Both the position numbers and the translations under genes were made by a program. This document shows positions 51,579-58,988 of a stretch of DNA of 64,000 bases, piece by piece. The DNA is from Nocardioides sp. (GTDB lineage Bacteria > Actinomycetota > Actinomycetes > Propionibacteriales > Nocardioidaceae): NCBI RefSeq assembly GCF_030150155.1, contig NZ_JASLGR010000044.1:62001-126000 (forward strand), in the 5' to 3' direction. Below the pieces are notes generated by a model that ran no database searches, was not told where the DNA came from, and worked only from the letters and a program-made list of their open reading frames with translations. Every line of letters begins with the position of its first letter. Positions within the stretch are counted from its first letter, which is position 1.

Positions 51579-52865
51579 ATGGCTGAGAATCCGAACCCCT
51601 TCGGTGGTGGCGACCTCCCGTTCGACCTGAACGCCCTGTTCGCCCAGGTGCAGTCGCTGTTCAGCGACTACGACGGCCCGATCAACTGGCCCGCGACGCT
51701 CGACCTCGCCCGCAAGGCCGCTGCGGCCACGCCCGACCCGACCCCGACCGCGGGCCAGTCCTCGGCGACCGCCGACGCGCTCCGGCTCGCGGACCTGTGG
51801 ATCGACCCCACGACCTCCTTCCCCAGCGGCGTGCAGACCGCCCAGGCCTGGTCCAAGGCCGAGTGGCTGGTCAACACCGCCGACGTGTGGCACGGCCTGA
51901 TCGAGCCGATCGCCGCGTCCTCGGTGCGCACCGTCGGCAACCAGATGCCCGAGGACCTCAAGGCCGTGGCCGGCCCGTTCTCCGGCTTCATGGGCAAGGC
52001 GATCGGCGCGATGATCGCCCAGCAGGCCGGCCAGGGTCTGGGCACCCTCGCCGGCGAGGTGCTGGCCAGCTCCGAGATCGGCATCCCGCTGTCCACCCCC
52101 GGCCGGGCCGGGATCCTCACCCAGAACCTCAAGACCTTCGCCGAGGGGCTCGAGGGCGTCTCCGAGGCCGACGTGCTGCTCTACGTCGCGCTGCGTGAGG
52201 CGGCCCACCAGCGGCTCTTCGCCGGGGTGCCGTGGCTGCGCCAGCACGTGATCGACGCGGTGACGGCGTACGCCGCCGGGGTCGAGGTCAACCTCGGCGC
52301 GATCCAGCGCCAGGTCGAGGACAAGCTGTCGGGGATGAACCCGATGGACCCCGCGGCGATGCAGGAGCTGATGGGCGACGCCAGCCTCTTCGCGATCGAG
52401 CCGTCCCCGGCCCAGCGCGCCGCCCAGGAGCGCCTGGAGATCGTGCTGGCCCTGGTCGAGGGCTGGGTGGACGAGATCGTCACCGAGGCCACCCGGGAGC
52501 GGATGCCGGCTGCCACCGCGCTGGCCGAGGCGTTCCGTCGTCGGCGTGCCGAGGGCGGCCCGGCCGAGCAGGCCTTCGCCACCCTGGTCGGCCTGGAGTT
52601 GCGTCCGCGCCGGCTGCGCGACGCCGCCACGCTGTGGGGCTCGCTGCGGGCCCGGCAGGGTGCCGAGGCGCGCGACGGCGTCTGGATGTCCCCGGCGCTG
52701 CTGCCCACCGCCGCCGACCTGGACGACCCGCTCGGCTTCCGTGAGGGTGCCGACGCCCTGGAGCTGACCGACGCCGAGTTCGACGCCGGCCTGCAGGCAC
52801 TGCTCGACGGTCCGGCCAAGCCTGACACCGACGGCACCGACGGCGCTGACGGCGAGCAGGCGTGA
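51579..52865 (+). CDS. DUF2342 / zinc-dependent metalloprotease-like protein
   Basis: A 428-residue protein of the actinobacterial DUF2342 family (often labelled zinc-dependent metalloprotease or putative hydrolase). It starts NPFGGGDLPFDLNALFAQVQ, typical of the family, and has ALREAAHQRLFAGVPWLRQH near 208 and the helix-rich region AQRAAQERLEIVLALVEGWV near 275. There is no classical HExxH; the nearest sequence is EAAHQRL, so protease activity is an annotation convention. ATG 51579 is the family start. It overlaps the Nudix gene by 4 bases. Confidence 0.88.
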   Translation: MAENPNPFGGGDLPFDLNALFAQVQSLFSDYDGPINWPATLDLARKAAAATPDPTPTAGQSSATADALRLADLWIDPTTSFPSGVQTAQAWSKAEWLVNTADVWHGLIEPIAASSVRTVGNQMPEDLKAVAGPFSGFMGKAIGAMIAQQAGQGLGTLAGEVLASSEIGIPLSTPGRAGILTQNLKTFAEGLEGVSEADVLLYVALREAAHQRLFAGVPWLRQHVIDAVTAYAAGVEVNLGAIQRQVEDKLSGMNPMDPAAMQELMGDASLFAIEPSPAQRAAQERLEIVLALVEGWVDEIVTEATRERMPAATALAEAFRRRRAEGGPAEQAFATLVGLELRPRRLRDAATLWGSLRARQGAEARDGVWMSPALLPTAADLDDPLGFREGADALELTDAEFDAGLQALLDGPAKPDTDGTDGADGEQA

Positions 52866-53419
52866 GCCTGTACGACGCCACCCTGGCCGCCCTGCGCGGC
52901 TGGACGGCGCCCTCGGCCGAGCAGGCCGCGCTGCGGGACCGGTTCGTGGCCTACCTGGAGTCCGATCCGAACGGCACCTCGCGGACCAGTGCCCCCGACC
53001 ACATCACCTGTGGCGCACTCGTCCTCGACCACACCGGCACCCGGGTGCTGCTGAACCTGCACGGCAAGGCCGGGATCTGGGTCGCCTTCGGCGGCCACTG
53101 CGAGCCCGAGGACGCCTCGCCGCTGGCCGCGGCGACCCGGGAGCTGGCGGAGGAGTCGGGGCTGAGCGCGTTCGAGGTCGACCCCGAGATCGCCCAGCTC
53201 GACGTCCATCCGGTGGACTTCTGCACCCCGCACGGCCACGTGCACCACCTCGACATCCGGTTCGTGGCGCGCGCCGGGGCCGACGCGCAGGAGCAGATCA
53301 GCGACGAGTCCCTGGACCTGCGCTGGTTCGACGTCGACGACGTGCCCACCCAGGAGGCGTCGATGCTCGCGCTGATCGGGATCGCCCGGGAGCGCTTCGC
53401 CGCGGTCGCGGGCTCCTAG
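52862..53419 (+). CDS. Nudix hydrolase
   Basis: A 185-residue Nudix enzyme starting at GTG 52862, coupled to the previous gene by GTGA. The Nudix box runs from GGHCEPEDASPLAAATREL to AEESG near residues 75-100, with the REL-AEESG metal-binding core complete. Before it, ITCGALVLDHTGTRVLLNLH is the usual first strand. It hydrolyses a nucleoside diphosphate derivative; the exact substrate is not indicated. The 18 bases to the convergent gene contain GTCGACTCAGTCGAC, a small hairpin. Confidence 0.9.
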   Translation: MSLYDATLAALRGWTAPSAEQAALRDRFVAYLESDPNGTSRTSAPDHITCGALVLDHTGTRVLLNLHGKAGIWVAFGGHCEPEDASPLAAATRELAEESGLSAFEVDPEIAQLDVHPVDFCTPHGHVHHLDIRFVARAGADAQEQISDESLDLRWFDVDDVPTQEASMLALIGIARERFAAVAGS

Positions 53420-53437
53420 GGGCTCTGCGCTGTCGAC

Positions 53438-54049
53438 TCAGTCGACCGGGTCGAGCTCGCGGTCGAACCCCTCGACGTCGTCGAAGTCGTCATCGTCGGT
53501 GCCGTCGTCGGCATGGCCCGGCGGCTCGTCCAGGCGCGCGGCGGTGGACCAGCCGAGCAGATAGCCCTTGGCACGCTCGGCCTGCGGGTAGCGGTCCACC
53601 CACGCCCAGAACTTGGTGTCGTGGTTGGGCTCCAGCAGGTGGGCGAGCTCGTGGATCAGCACGTAGTCGATCACCCACGACGGCATCGGCTGGAGCCGGG
53701 TGCTGAGCCGGATCGCGCGGTCGCTCGGCGTACAGCTGCCCCAGCGCGAGCGCTGGTTGGTCACCCAGCGCACCGACTCCGGGTTGGCCATCCCGCCGAG
53801 GTAGGAGTCCGAGAGCGCGCGGGCCCGACGCATCAGGTCGGCGTCGCTGGGCTTCTTGCGCTTGCGCCGCTCCGAGCGCTGCAGCCGGGCGACCATCTGC
53901 TCGACCCACTCGGCCTCCTCCTTCTTGGAGAGGCGGTCGGGGATGAGCACGATGATGGTGTCGCCGTCGCGGTAGGCAGAGACCGTCCGGCGCCGACGCT
54001 TGCTGCGCCGCACCTCGATCTTCGGGCCACTCCCCGATGGGTCTGCCAT
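53438..54049 (-). CDS. YgjP/SprT-like zinc metallopeptidase
   Basis: A 203-residue YgjP-family (M48/DUF45-like) protein. The zinc motif is LIHELAHLLEPNHD near residue 133, preceded by RWGSCTPSDRAIRLSTRL near 108, the family signature. The third ligand is the His of EPNH. Residues 15-75 are very basic (RRSKRRRRTVS, RSERRKRKKPS). The C-terminal 30 residues are acidic (DDGTDDDDFDDVEGFD). ATG 54049 follows CTAGGCATG-like sequence; the stop of the PHP gene lies two bases upstream. Confidence 0.9.
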   Translation of the reverse strand: MADPSGSGPKIEVRRSKRRRRTVSAYRDGDTIIVLIPDRLSKKEEAEWVEQMVARLQRSERRKRKKPSDADLMRRARALSDSYLGGMANPESVRWVTNQRSRWGSCTPSDRAIRLSTRLQPMPSWVIDYVLIHELAHLLEPNHDTKFWAWVDRYPQAERAKGYLLGWSTAARLDEPPGHADDGTDDDDFDDVEGFDRELDPVD

Positions 54050-54051
54050 GC

Positions 54052-55119
54052 CTAGACCTTAGGCGTAGCCCAGCCCAGAAGGCGGTCGATCGGCCAGGTG
54101 TTCACGATCCGGTCGTGTACCAGCCCGAGCTCCTCGGCCCGTTCGCAGCCGTAGATCTGGAGGTCGAGCTGGCCCGGGGCGTGCGCGTCGGAGTCGATCG
54201 AGAACAGGCAGCCGACCTCGATCGCGAGCTCCAGCAGCCGGGTCGGCGGGTCGCGGCGCTCGGGCCGGGCGTTGATCTCGACGGCGACGTCGTGGGCCGC
54301 ACAGGCCTCGAAGACGGCCCGGGCGTCGAACTCGGACTCCTCGCGCCGGCCACGGCTGCCGCCGGTGAGGCGGCCGGTGCAGTGGCCCAGGACGTTGGTG
54401 AACGGGCTCTCCACGGCGGCCACCATCCGGGCGGTCATGGCGCCCGCGGGCATCGCGAGCTTGCTGTGCACGCTCGCCACGCGTACGTCGAGGCGGGCGA
54501 GCATCTCCTCGTTCTGGTCCAGACCGCCGTCGTCGAGGATGTCGACCTCGATGCCGCTGAGCAGCCGGAACCGCTCCCCCTTCGCGTTCGGGGCCAGATC
54601 GGCGGCCAGGTCGGCGTTGACCTGCTCGATCACGTCGAGCTGCTGGGCCAGCCGGGCCGCGGACAGGCCCCGGGCGACCTTGAGCCGGGGGCTGTGGTCG
54701 GTCAGGACCAGGTAGTCGTGGCCGAGCTCGGCGGCGGTGCGGGCCATCTCCGCGATCGGCGATCCGCCGTCGCTCCAGTCGCTGTGGGAGTGCAGGTCGC
54801 CGCGCAGCGCGGCGCGGGTCGCCTGGCCCGTGGCGGTCAGCGGGCCGCCGTACTCCTCCTCGACACGCCGAAGACGATCGGGAACTTCTCCGCGGGTCGC
54901 CTGGGTGATCACGGCCGCCGTGGTGGCGCCGATGCCGGTCAGCTCGGTGAGGGTACCGGCGGCCACACGGGCGGCGATCTCGTCCTGGCTCAGGGTGCTC
55001 AGCGTGGTGACGGCGGCGCGGTAGGCCTTGACCTTGTAGGTGTCCTCACGAGCGCGCTCGAGTAAAAAAGCGATCCGACGCAAGGCCGACACGGCATCTG
55101 GGGTGGATTCCACCTCCAC
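54052..55119 (-). CDS. PHP-domain phosphoesterase with N-terminal helix-hairpin-helix (PolX-like)
   Basis: A 355-residue protein. Residues 10-105 resemble the N-terminal and HhH region of family X DNA polymerases (RIAFLLERAREDTYKVKAYRA, then LTGIGATTAAVI). Residues 115-350 form a PHP domain: DLHSHSDWSDGG, LTDHSP, SGIEVDIL, SVHSKLA, LGHCTGR, INARPERRD and SIDSDAHAPGQL supply the metal ligands. The polymerase palm is missing, so this is the PHP part of PolX standing alone. It may act on DNA 3' ends or on small phosphoesters. GTG 55119 has GGAGG seven bases upstream. Confidence 0.87.
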   Translation of the reverse strand: MEVESTPDAVSALRRIAFLLERAREDTYKVKAYRAAVTTLSTLSQDEIAARVAAGTLTELTGIGATTAAVITQATRGEVPDRLRRVEEEYGGPLTATGQATRAALRGDLHSHSDWSDGGSPIAEMARTAAELGHDYLVLTDHSPRLKVARGLSAARLAQQLDVIEQVNADLAADLAPNAKGERFRLLSGIEVDILDDGGLDQNEEMLARLDVRVASVHSKLAMPAGAMTARMVAAVESPFTNVLGHCTGRLTGGSRGRREESEFDARAVFEACAAHDVAVEINARPERRDPPTRLLELAIEVGCLFSIDSDAHAPGQLDLQIYGCERAEELGLVHDRIVNTWPIDRLLGWATPKV

Positions 55120-55192
55120 AATTTTTCCTCCACACCTGGGGAAACGCCATCCGTGCAGGTCAGAGCGGCGTTTCGGGTCCGACGAGGAGGGG

Positions 55193-55268
55193 TTACCCAC
55201 AGCCCTCTCCCTAGGTTGTCTACAGGCTCCACGGCGTTTCGCACAGGCTGTCCACAAGGTTTTCCACA
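55193..55268. promoter_or_regulatory. cluster of four DnaA-box-like 9-mers
   Basis: TTACCCACA (55193), TTGTCTACA (55216), CTGTCCACA (55248) and TTTTCCACA (55260), all in the same orientation, each one base from TTATCCACA or the actinobacterial form TTGTCCACA. They lie in the 442-base spacer 55120-55561, upstream of the PHP gene and far from any dnaA or dnaN gene in this window. They could bind DnaA as a titration or regulatory site. The rest of the spacer holds the two structured elements listed next and no further gene. Confidence 0.5.
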
Positions 55269-55327
55269 GGGGTGGAATTTTGCGCGTTGACGGCGTTACC
55301 GAGGCCTCCTAGGTTTCTTCTTCAGAT

Positions 55328-55398
55328 GAGACCCCCGGCGCCGCCGGACGTCCTGAGCAAGGGGAAGGCCCGGGACGATCCAGGACACCGGGGGTCTC
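55328..55398 (+). other. long branched inverted repeat in intergenic spacer
   Basis: Perfect 11-bp outer arms GAGACCCCCGG (55328-55338) and CCGGGGGTCTC (55388-55398), with an inner CGTCC/GGACG pair. It encodes no protein and is not next to a gene end, since both flanking genes start here. It may be a small RNA or a processing hairpin. It does not resemble SRP RNA, tmRNA or RNase P RNA by any motif I can see. Confidence 0.4.
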
Positions 55399-55466
55399 GC
55401 TCTCGTTTCGACCGCGACACGCTCACTCGAAGTGTGCTTCACGCTTGAGCGTGCCGTAGGGTCGAG

Positions 55467-55525
55467 GCGGTTCGGGGCACAGCGCCCCAGCTTCGGCAAG
55501 GCCCTCCTCACGAGGACCGAACCGC
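55467..55525 (+). ncRNA. branched leader RNA candidate upstream of the DUF5679 gene
   Basis: A perfect 9-bp closing stem GCGGTTCGG (55467-55475) and CCGAACCGC (55517-55525) encloses three small hairpins: GGC/GCC near 55476-55486, GC-TTCG-GC at 55490-55497 and CCTC-ctcac-GAGG at 55503-55515. The whole folds as a multi-branch RNA. It ends 36 bases before the ATG of the small zinc-ribbon gene. A TAGGGT box at 55457 may be its -10 element. No known riboswitch class is recognised. Confidence 0.45.
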
Positions 55526-55561
55526 AATGACCATCGAAATACCTAGGGCAAGGGGGCCATC

Positions 55562-55720
55562 ATGGCTGAGACCTGGAGCGGCGAGTTCTACTGCGTGAAG
55601 TGCAAGGAGAAGCGCGAGGCGACCGGCGAGATCAAGGTCAACGACAAGGGCACCAAGATGGCTAAGGCCGTTTGCCCGGTCTGCAGCACCAACCTCAACC
55701 GCATCCTCGGCAAGGCCTGA
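55562..55720 (+). CDS. DUF5679 small zinc-ribbon protein
   Basis: A 52-residue protein from ATG 55562 behind AGGGGG. It has the DUF5679 pattern: FYCVKCKEK with the first CxxC, KMAKAVCPVCSTNLNRI with the second CxxC, so it should bind one zinc. Basic residues are frequent (11 Lys/Arg), as in nucleic-acid- or ribosome-associated ribbons. Function is unknown, though the family is widespread in actinobacteria. A strong terminator follows, so it is monocistronic. Confidence 0.85.
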   Translation: MAETWSGEFYCVKCKEKREATGEIKVNDKGTKMAKAVCPVCSTNLNRILGKA

Positions 55721-55753
55721 GGATTCGCCTTCGCGAGTTGAGCAACAGACTTC

Positions 55754-55785
55754 GGCCCCCGGACCACTCGTTTGGTCCGGGGGCC
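55754..55785 (+). terminator. terminator of the DUF5679 gene
   Basis: Perfect 13-bp arms GGCCCCCGGACCA and TGGTCCGGGGGCC around a 6-base loop, followed by TTGTCG. It lies 33 bases after the stop. Confidence 0.9.
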
Positions 55786-55798
55786 TTGTCGTCGAATT

Positions 55799-55860
55799 CC
55801 GGGTTCACCACCGCCGAGATCCGGGTTCACCACCGGTGAGATCCGGGTTCACCACCGCAG
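55799..55860 (+). repeat. 22-bp tandem repeat, left array (three units)
   Basis: Units start at 55799, 55821 and 55843. Each begins CCGGGTTCACCACCG followed by a variable part ending GAGAT; the third is partial. The same unit occurs in reverse orientation four times at 56779-56866, on the other side of the E1-like gene. Confidence 0.9.
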
Positions 55861-55911
55861 CCTGTGGAGAACTTCCGCGCCGCAGGGACCGTTCGTGCCA
55901 CCCTCGGCGCC

Positions 55912-56775
55912 ATGAGACGCCCCTTCCTGCGGCCCGGCTTCGAGGTGCTGCGCCGCGACGACCATCACCTGCAGGTCGGACTCGAGCATCCGACCCGCGT
56001 CGTACTGCCGGATCACCCTGCCGTACGTCGCCTCCTGCACGATCTCACCGACGGGACGCTCTCGGTGGTGCCGGCCGAGGAGCCTGCGGCGGCGCAGGCA
56101 CTGACCCGGCTCCGTACGGCGGGCCTGCTGCTGGAGGCCCCGGCCCGGCACGATGAGCGGCACCAGGCCTCGGCGTACGGCCCGGACTGGCCGCGACGGA
56201 GCCAGGCGCGTGCGGCCGCCGGTGTCGCCGTCTCGGGCCCCGACGACCTCAGCCGTGCGCTGGCTGCCCTGCTGCACGCCGACGGCATCGGTACCTGCTC
56301 CACCGACGCGACCGTGCCGGACCCGCTGCACACCGCGGCCGGTGTCGGTGTGACGGTCGTGATGGTGGCGGGTGTGGTGCCGCGCGAGTCGCTGGACCAG
56401 GTCGCTACGCCGACGTTGCCGGTCTCCTTCGCGGAGGGCCGCAGCGAGATCGGCCCGTTCCTGGTCCCGGGGCACAGCCCGTGCCTGCGGTGCGCCGACG
56501 CCGCCCGCCGCGACCTCGATCCACGCTGGCCACTCCTGGTCGAGCAGGCCGCCCACCGCGAGGCCATGTCCCCACCGCTTCCGCTGGTGCTGCCCCACCT
56601 CGCGCTCGCCCTGATCGCCCGGGACGTACTCGCCTGGATCGACGGCGAGACCCCGGCGACCTGGGGCGCCACAGTCACGATCGACCGCCGCGGGCTGCCG
56701 TCGCGCACCCCGTGGGCCCAGCACCCCGCCTGTGGCTGCTCGTGGGCCACCCAGCTCCTCGCCGACGGCGCGTGA
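55912..56775 (+). CDS. stand-alone TOMM-type E1-like (ocin-ThiF-like) protein
   Basis: A 287-residue protein. It starts RRPFLRPGFEVLRRDDHHLQ, the usual opening of actinobacterial TOMM precursor leader-peptide-binding or cyclodehydratase-2 domain proteins. GPFLVPGHSPCLRCADAARR near residue 180 supplies the CxxC and PACGCSW near 277 the CxC zinc ligands. No nucleotide-binding glycine motif is evident, and no precursor peptide, YcaO or dehydrogenase gene is nearby, so a RiPP role is doubtful. ATG 55912 is the family start; GTG 55864 would add 16 residues. It is enclosed by two 22-bp repeat arrays. Confidence 0.8.
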   Translation: MRRPFLRPGFEVLRRDDHHLQVGLEHPTRVVLPDHPAVRRLLHDLTDGTLSVVPAEEPAAAQALTRLRTAGLLLEAPARHDERHQASAYGPDWPRRSQARAAAGVAVSGPDDLSRALAALLHADGIGTCSTDATVPDPLHTAAGVGVTVVMVAGVVPRESLDQVATPTLPVSFAEGRSEIGPFLVPGHSPCLRCADAARRDLDPRWPLLVEQAAHREAMSPPLPLVLPHLALALIARDVLAWIDGETPATWGATVTIDRRGLPSRTPWAQHPACGCSWATQLLADGA

Positions 56776-56778
56776 GGT

Positions 56779-56866
56779 GTGGTGAACCCGGATCTCACCC
56801 GTGGCGAACCCGGATTTCACCCGTGGTGAACCCGGATCTCGGCGGTGGTTAACCCGGAAGTCGGCG
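56779..56866 (-). repeat. 22-bp tandem repeat, right array (four units, inverted)
   Basis: Units start at 56779, 56801, 56823 and 56845 with an exact 22-base period. Each reads GTGGTGAACCCGGATCTC or a close variant on the plus strand, the reverse complement of the left array. The last unit contains the stop codon and final residues (RLPG) of the ASCH-domain gene on the minus strand. Confidence 0.92.
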
Positions 56867-57271
56867 GAGGAGGCGGAAGGCCACACAGACCACCAGGGTG
56901 TCGTCGTCGACGGTGAAGGTCGGGTCGTCCAGCTCGGCACGGACCTCGGCCGAGTGCCAGAACTCCTCGTGCCCGGCGCGCCACTGCGCGACGGTGCTGA
57001 ACCCCTCGCCCTCGGCGATCGCGTGCTCCAGCGTGACGTCGGCCAGCCGGCAGACGGTGACGGCGACGTTCTCGGTGACGCAGACCGGCTGACCGTCCGA
57101 GTCGACGACCGCCTCCCGGTCGCCGACCTGCGGCAGCGGCTCGCCGTCGTGCTCCCACCCGATCACCAGCGACGACGTCGAGGTCTTCTCCCCGGCGAGG
57201 ATGGCGCCCACGAGGCGGTCGCGCAGCGGTCCGGGGAAGGCGTACTCCCCGATCGGCAGATCCTCACTCAT
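56849..57271 (-). CDS. ASCH domain protein
   Basis: A 140-residue ASCH (PUA-like) protein. LAGEKTSTSSLVIGWEHDGE near residue 25 is the family's G-K-x-T substrate loop, and PQVGDREAVVDSDGQPVCVTE follows. Relatives bind RNA or act as small ribonucleases or N4-acetylcytidine amidohydrolases. ATG 57271 shares its A with the upstream stop (TGATG). The C-terminal codons run into the repeat array at 56845-56866, so the array has extended into or replaced the original gene end. Confidence 0.88.
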   Translation of the reverse strand: MSEDLPIGEYAFPGPLRDRLVGAILAGEKTSTSSLVIGWEHDGEPLPQVGDREAVVDSDGQPVCVTENVAVTVCRLADVTLEHAIAEGEGFSTVAQWRAGHEEFWHSAEVRAELDDPTFTVDDDTLVVCVAFRLLRRLPG

Positions 57272-58080
57272 CAGGGCGCTCCGGGCGGCGGGACGTCGGC
57301 GGGGATGCGGCCGGTGTCAGGGCTCCGGGTGGTGAGGCAGGTGACCAGCTCACCGGGCGTCTCGACGACGGTCCAGCGCGGGCCCTCCCCGATCACGCGG
57401 GCGCCCAGGTCGCTCCAGCGCGCCAGCTCGGCGGCCCGGTCGTCGCAGGAGACGTCCAGGTGGGACGAGGTCTCCCCCACCTGCCGCCGCTGGAGCAGCA
57501 CCCGCAGCGGCCAGGCCGCAGGGGTCCACAGCCGCGCCCAGGCGTCGTCGCCGCGCAGCGGCCAGCCGGTCAGGGCCGCCCAGAAGGCGCACTCGGCGTC
57601 CCAGGCCTCCGAGGCGATGTCGAGGCAGACCTGATCGACGCGCGAGCGTCCGCCGGGCCAGGCAGCCGGCGCCGGGGCGATCGGAGCGTTGGTGCCGGAG
57701 TCGGGGAGGAGACAGAACGGCACCCCGGCGGGTGAGGCCATCACGGCGTACGACGTCTGGGTGACGAGACGGGCGCCGTGCCGCTCCGCGTGGCGGACGG
57801 CCCCGGCGAGGTCGACGCTGCCCGAGGCACCCGGTCCGACGTGCAGATCGAGGTGGACACCGGGCTCACCGTCGATCAGACGCTGGAGCCAGAGGTAGGG
57901 GGTGCCGGTCTCGGGCTGGAGCACGGCGTAGTTGGGGTCGTTGTCCGAGGACAGCTGGGGGCGGAACCCGGTCGCGGCACCCCAGAACGCCTTCCCGAGG
58001 CCGAAGCTCTCGTCGGGGAGGTCGAGGGTGGCGTTGAGCCAGGTCCAGGTGGGGGCCACGGTGGCCGCGACGTCGTTCAT
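57271..58080 (-). CDS. VOC-family (glyoxalase-like) protein with two domains
   Basis: A 269-residue protein with two vicinal-oxygen-chelate modules. The first starts TWTWLNATLDLPDESFGLGK and has YLWLQRLIDGEPGVHLDLHV near residue 65. The second starts RVDQVCLDIASEAWDAECAF near 140 and ends with SSHLDVSCDDRAAELARW near 210. This pair is common in actinobacterial glyoxalase-like-domain proteins of unknown function. Metal ligands are plausible at the two HLD sites. ATG 58080 is preceded by a weak ribosome site. Confidence 0.85.
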   Translation of the reverse strand: MNDVAATVAPTWTWLNATLDLPDESFGLGKAFWGAATGFRPQLSSDNDPNYAVLQPETGTPYLWLQRLIDGEPGVHLDLHVGPGASGSVDLAGAVRHAERHGARLVTQTSYAVMASPAGVPFCLLPDSGTNAPIAPAPAAWPGGRSRVDQVCLDIASEAWDAECAFWAALTGWPLRGDDAWARLWTPAAWPLRVLLQRRQVGETSSHLDVSCDDRAAELARWSDLGARVIGEGPRWTVVETPGELVTCLTTRSPDTGRIPADVPPPGAP

Positions 58081-58117
58081 CGCGGCCACCGTAGCGGCTC
58101 ACCGGCTCGGGCGAGGG

Positions 58118-58282
58118 TCACAGTGCCCGAGCGAGTGCGAGGCGTGCTGCCTGGGCGGCACGCTCTGCCTTGCGGGCCAGACGCCGGGCTCGGGCGATCT
58201 CATAGGAACGCCGGATCTCGGTCGCCTGGCTCAGGTGCGCCTCGGAGTGAGCGCGCACCAGGTCTTCGGCCATGAAGTCCAC
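58118..58282 (-). CDS. small basic helical protein downstream of whiB7
   Basis: A 54-residue protein from GTG 58282 with AGGAGA eight bases upstream; ATG 58273 (MAEDLV) is an alternative. It is almost entirely helical and rich in Arg and Ala: SEAHLSQATEIRRSYEIARA, then RRLARKAERAAQAARLALA. Similar short proteins follow whiB-type genes in other actinobacteria, but no function is known. It lies 53 bases after whiB7 and probably shares its transcript. Confidence 0.65.
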   Translation of the reverse strand: MDFMAEDLVRAHSEAHLSQATEIRRSYEIARARRLARKAERAAQAARLALARAL

Positions 58283-58335
58283 GGTGGTGTCTCCTGAAGG
58301 TGAGGTGATGGCGGAACGGGTGGAAGGTCCACGGC

Positions 58336-58644
58336 TCATGCCGCGTCCTTGCGCGGCCGCCCACGCGGCCGCTTCCGGGGGATGACGACGCCCTGGAGGA
58401 AGAGCTCGCCACCCCACACGCCCCACGGCTCGCGGCGCGCGAGGGCACCGTCGAGACAGAGGGACTGCAGGGGGCATGCCAGGCACAGGGCCTTGGCGGA
58501 CTCGACGTCGCTGGGCGACTCGGCGAACCACAGCTCCGGGTTGTTCACCCGGCAGGGAAGCAGTTCGCGATTGACCGTGTCCGCCAGGTAGGCGAGCCCA
58601 GCCTCGGGCGCCTGGTAGGCGCGATCGAGAACGCTGGTGGTCAT
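58336..58644 (-). CDS. whiB7: WhiB7 family redox-sensitive transcriptional regulator
   Basis: A 102-residue WhiB protein. Iron-sulfur cluster ligands are Cys31, Cys54, Cys57 and Cys63, and the turn EPWGVWGGEL (72-81) contacts SigA. The C-terminal RPRGRPRK (92-99) is an AT-hook, diagnostic of WhiB7, the activator of intrinsic resistance to ribosome-targeting antibiotics. It is next to uvrD2, as in Mycobacterium tuberculosis. ATG 58644 follows TAGGAG. The 340-base leader contains an AT-rich promoter, a uORF and a terminator, matching known attenuation of whiB7 genes. Confidence 0.93.
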   Translation of the reverse strand: MTTSVLDRAYQAPEAGLAYLADTVNRELLPCRVNNPELWFAESPSDVESAKALCLACPLQSLCLDGALARREPWGVWGGELFLQGVVIPRKRPRGRPRKDAA

Positions 58645-58708
58645 GACAGATCTCCTAGGGGTGAGTGGGCGAATGACGTTGTGAAAAATCGGGGTCTGAG
58701 AAACAGAA

Positions 58709-58742
58709 AGGCCGCGGACCCGTTGTTCGGGTTCCGCGGCCT
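58709..58742 (-). terminator. whiB7 leader attenuator terminator
   Basis: Arms AGGCCGCGG (58709-58717) and CCGCGGCCT (58734-58742) with an inner CCCG/CGGG, followed on the minus strand by TTTCTGTTTCTC. It lies 21 bases after the uORF stop and 64 bases before the whiB7 start. Termination here would stop whiB7 expression unless ribosomes on the uORF change the fold. Confidence 0.85.
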
Positions 58743-58763
58743 GGTGGCTGCTGATCGTCGTTC

Positions 58764-58928
58764 CTACGACGTCAGTGAGCTCCAGGCAGGGGTCCCCCAT
58801 CGGGTGGCCGTTGCGGCCCAAATACCGGTCGTGACATTGCGGCCCTCGGGACGGAGGTGGTCGCAGACGACGGCGGACAGCACGGAAGACGGCTTGTAAG
58901 CCGGCTTGAGCGTCTTCAGCTTCATCAT
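58764..58928 (-). CDS. whiB7 upstream regulatory ORF (leader peptide)
   Basis: A 54-codon frame from ATG 58928 with GAGGAGG eight bases upstream, the best ribosome site in the leader. It starts MMKLKTLKPAYKPSSVLSAV and ends with TAG at 58764, just before the terminator hairpin. Its length and place are those of the uORF in whiB7 leaders, where antibiotic-slowed ribosomes are thought to prevent terminator formation. Amino acid sequence is not expected to be conserved. A longer GTG frame from 58958 has no ribosome site. Confidence 0.72.
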   Translation of the reverse strand: MMKLKTLKPAYKPSSVLSAVVCDHLRPEGRNVTTGIWAATATRWGTPAWSSLTS

Positions 58929-58988
58929 CAGGGCCACCTCCTCGGCGGGATCACACACGAACCACTCGTGCTTTTTCGGGACGAGATG

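Noticed and set aside
55328..55398. The branched hairpin as SRP RNA, tmRNA or RNase P RNA.
   Set aside because: The conserved core sequences of these RNAs are not found on either strand.
55120..55561. The DnaA-box-like cluster as the chromosome origin.
   Set aside because: No dnaA, dnaN, recF, gyrB, rpmH or parAB gene is nearby, and only four imperfect boxes are present.
55799..56866. The 22-bp repeats as a CRISPR array.
   Set aside because: The units are contiguous with no spacers, the two arrays are inverted, and no cas gene is present.
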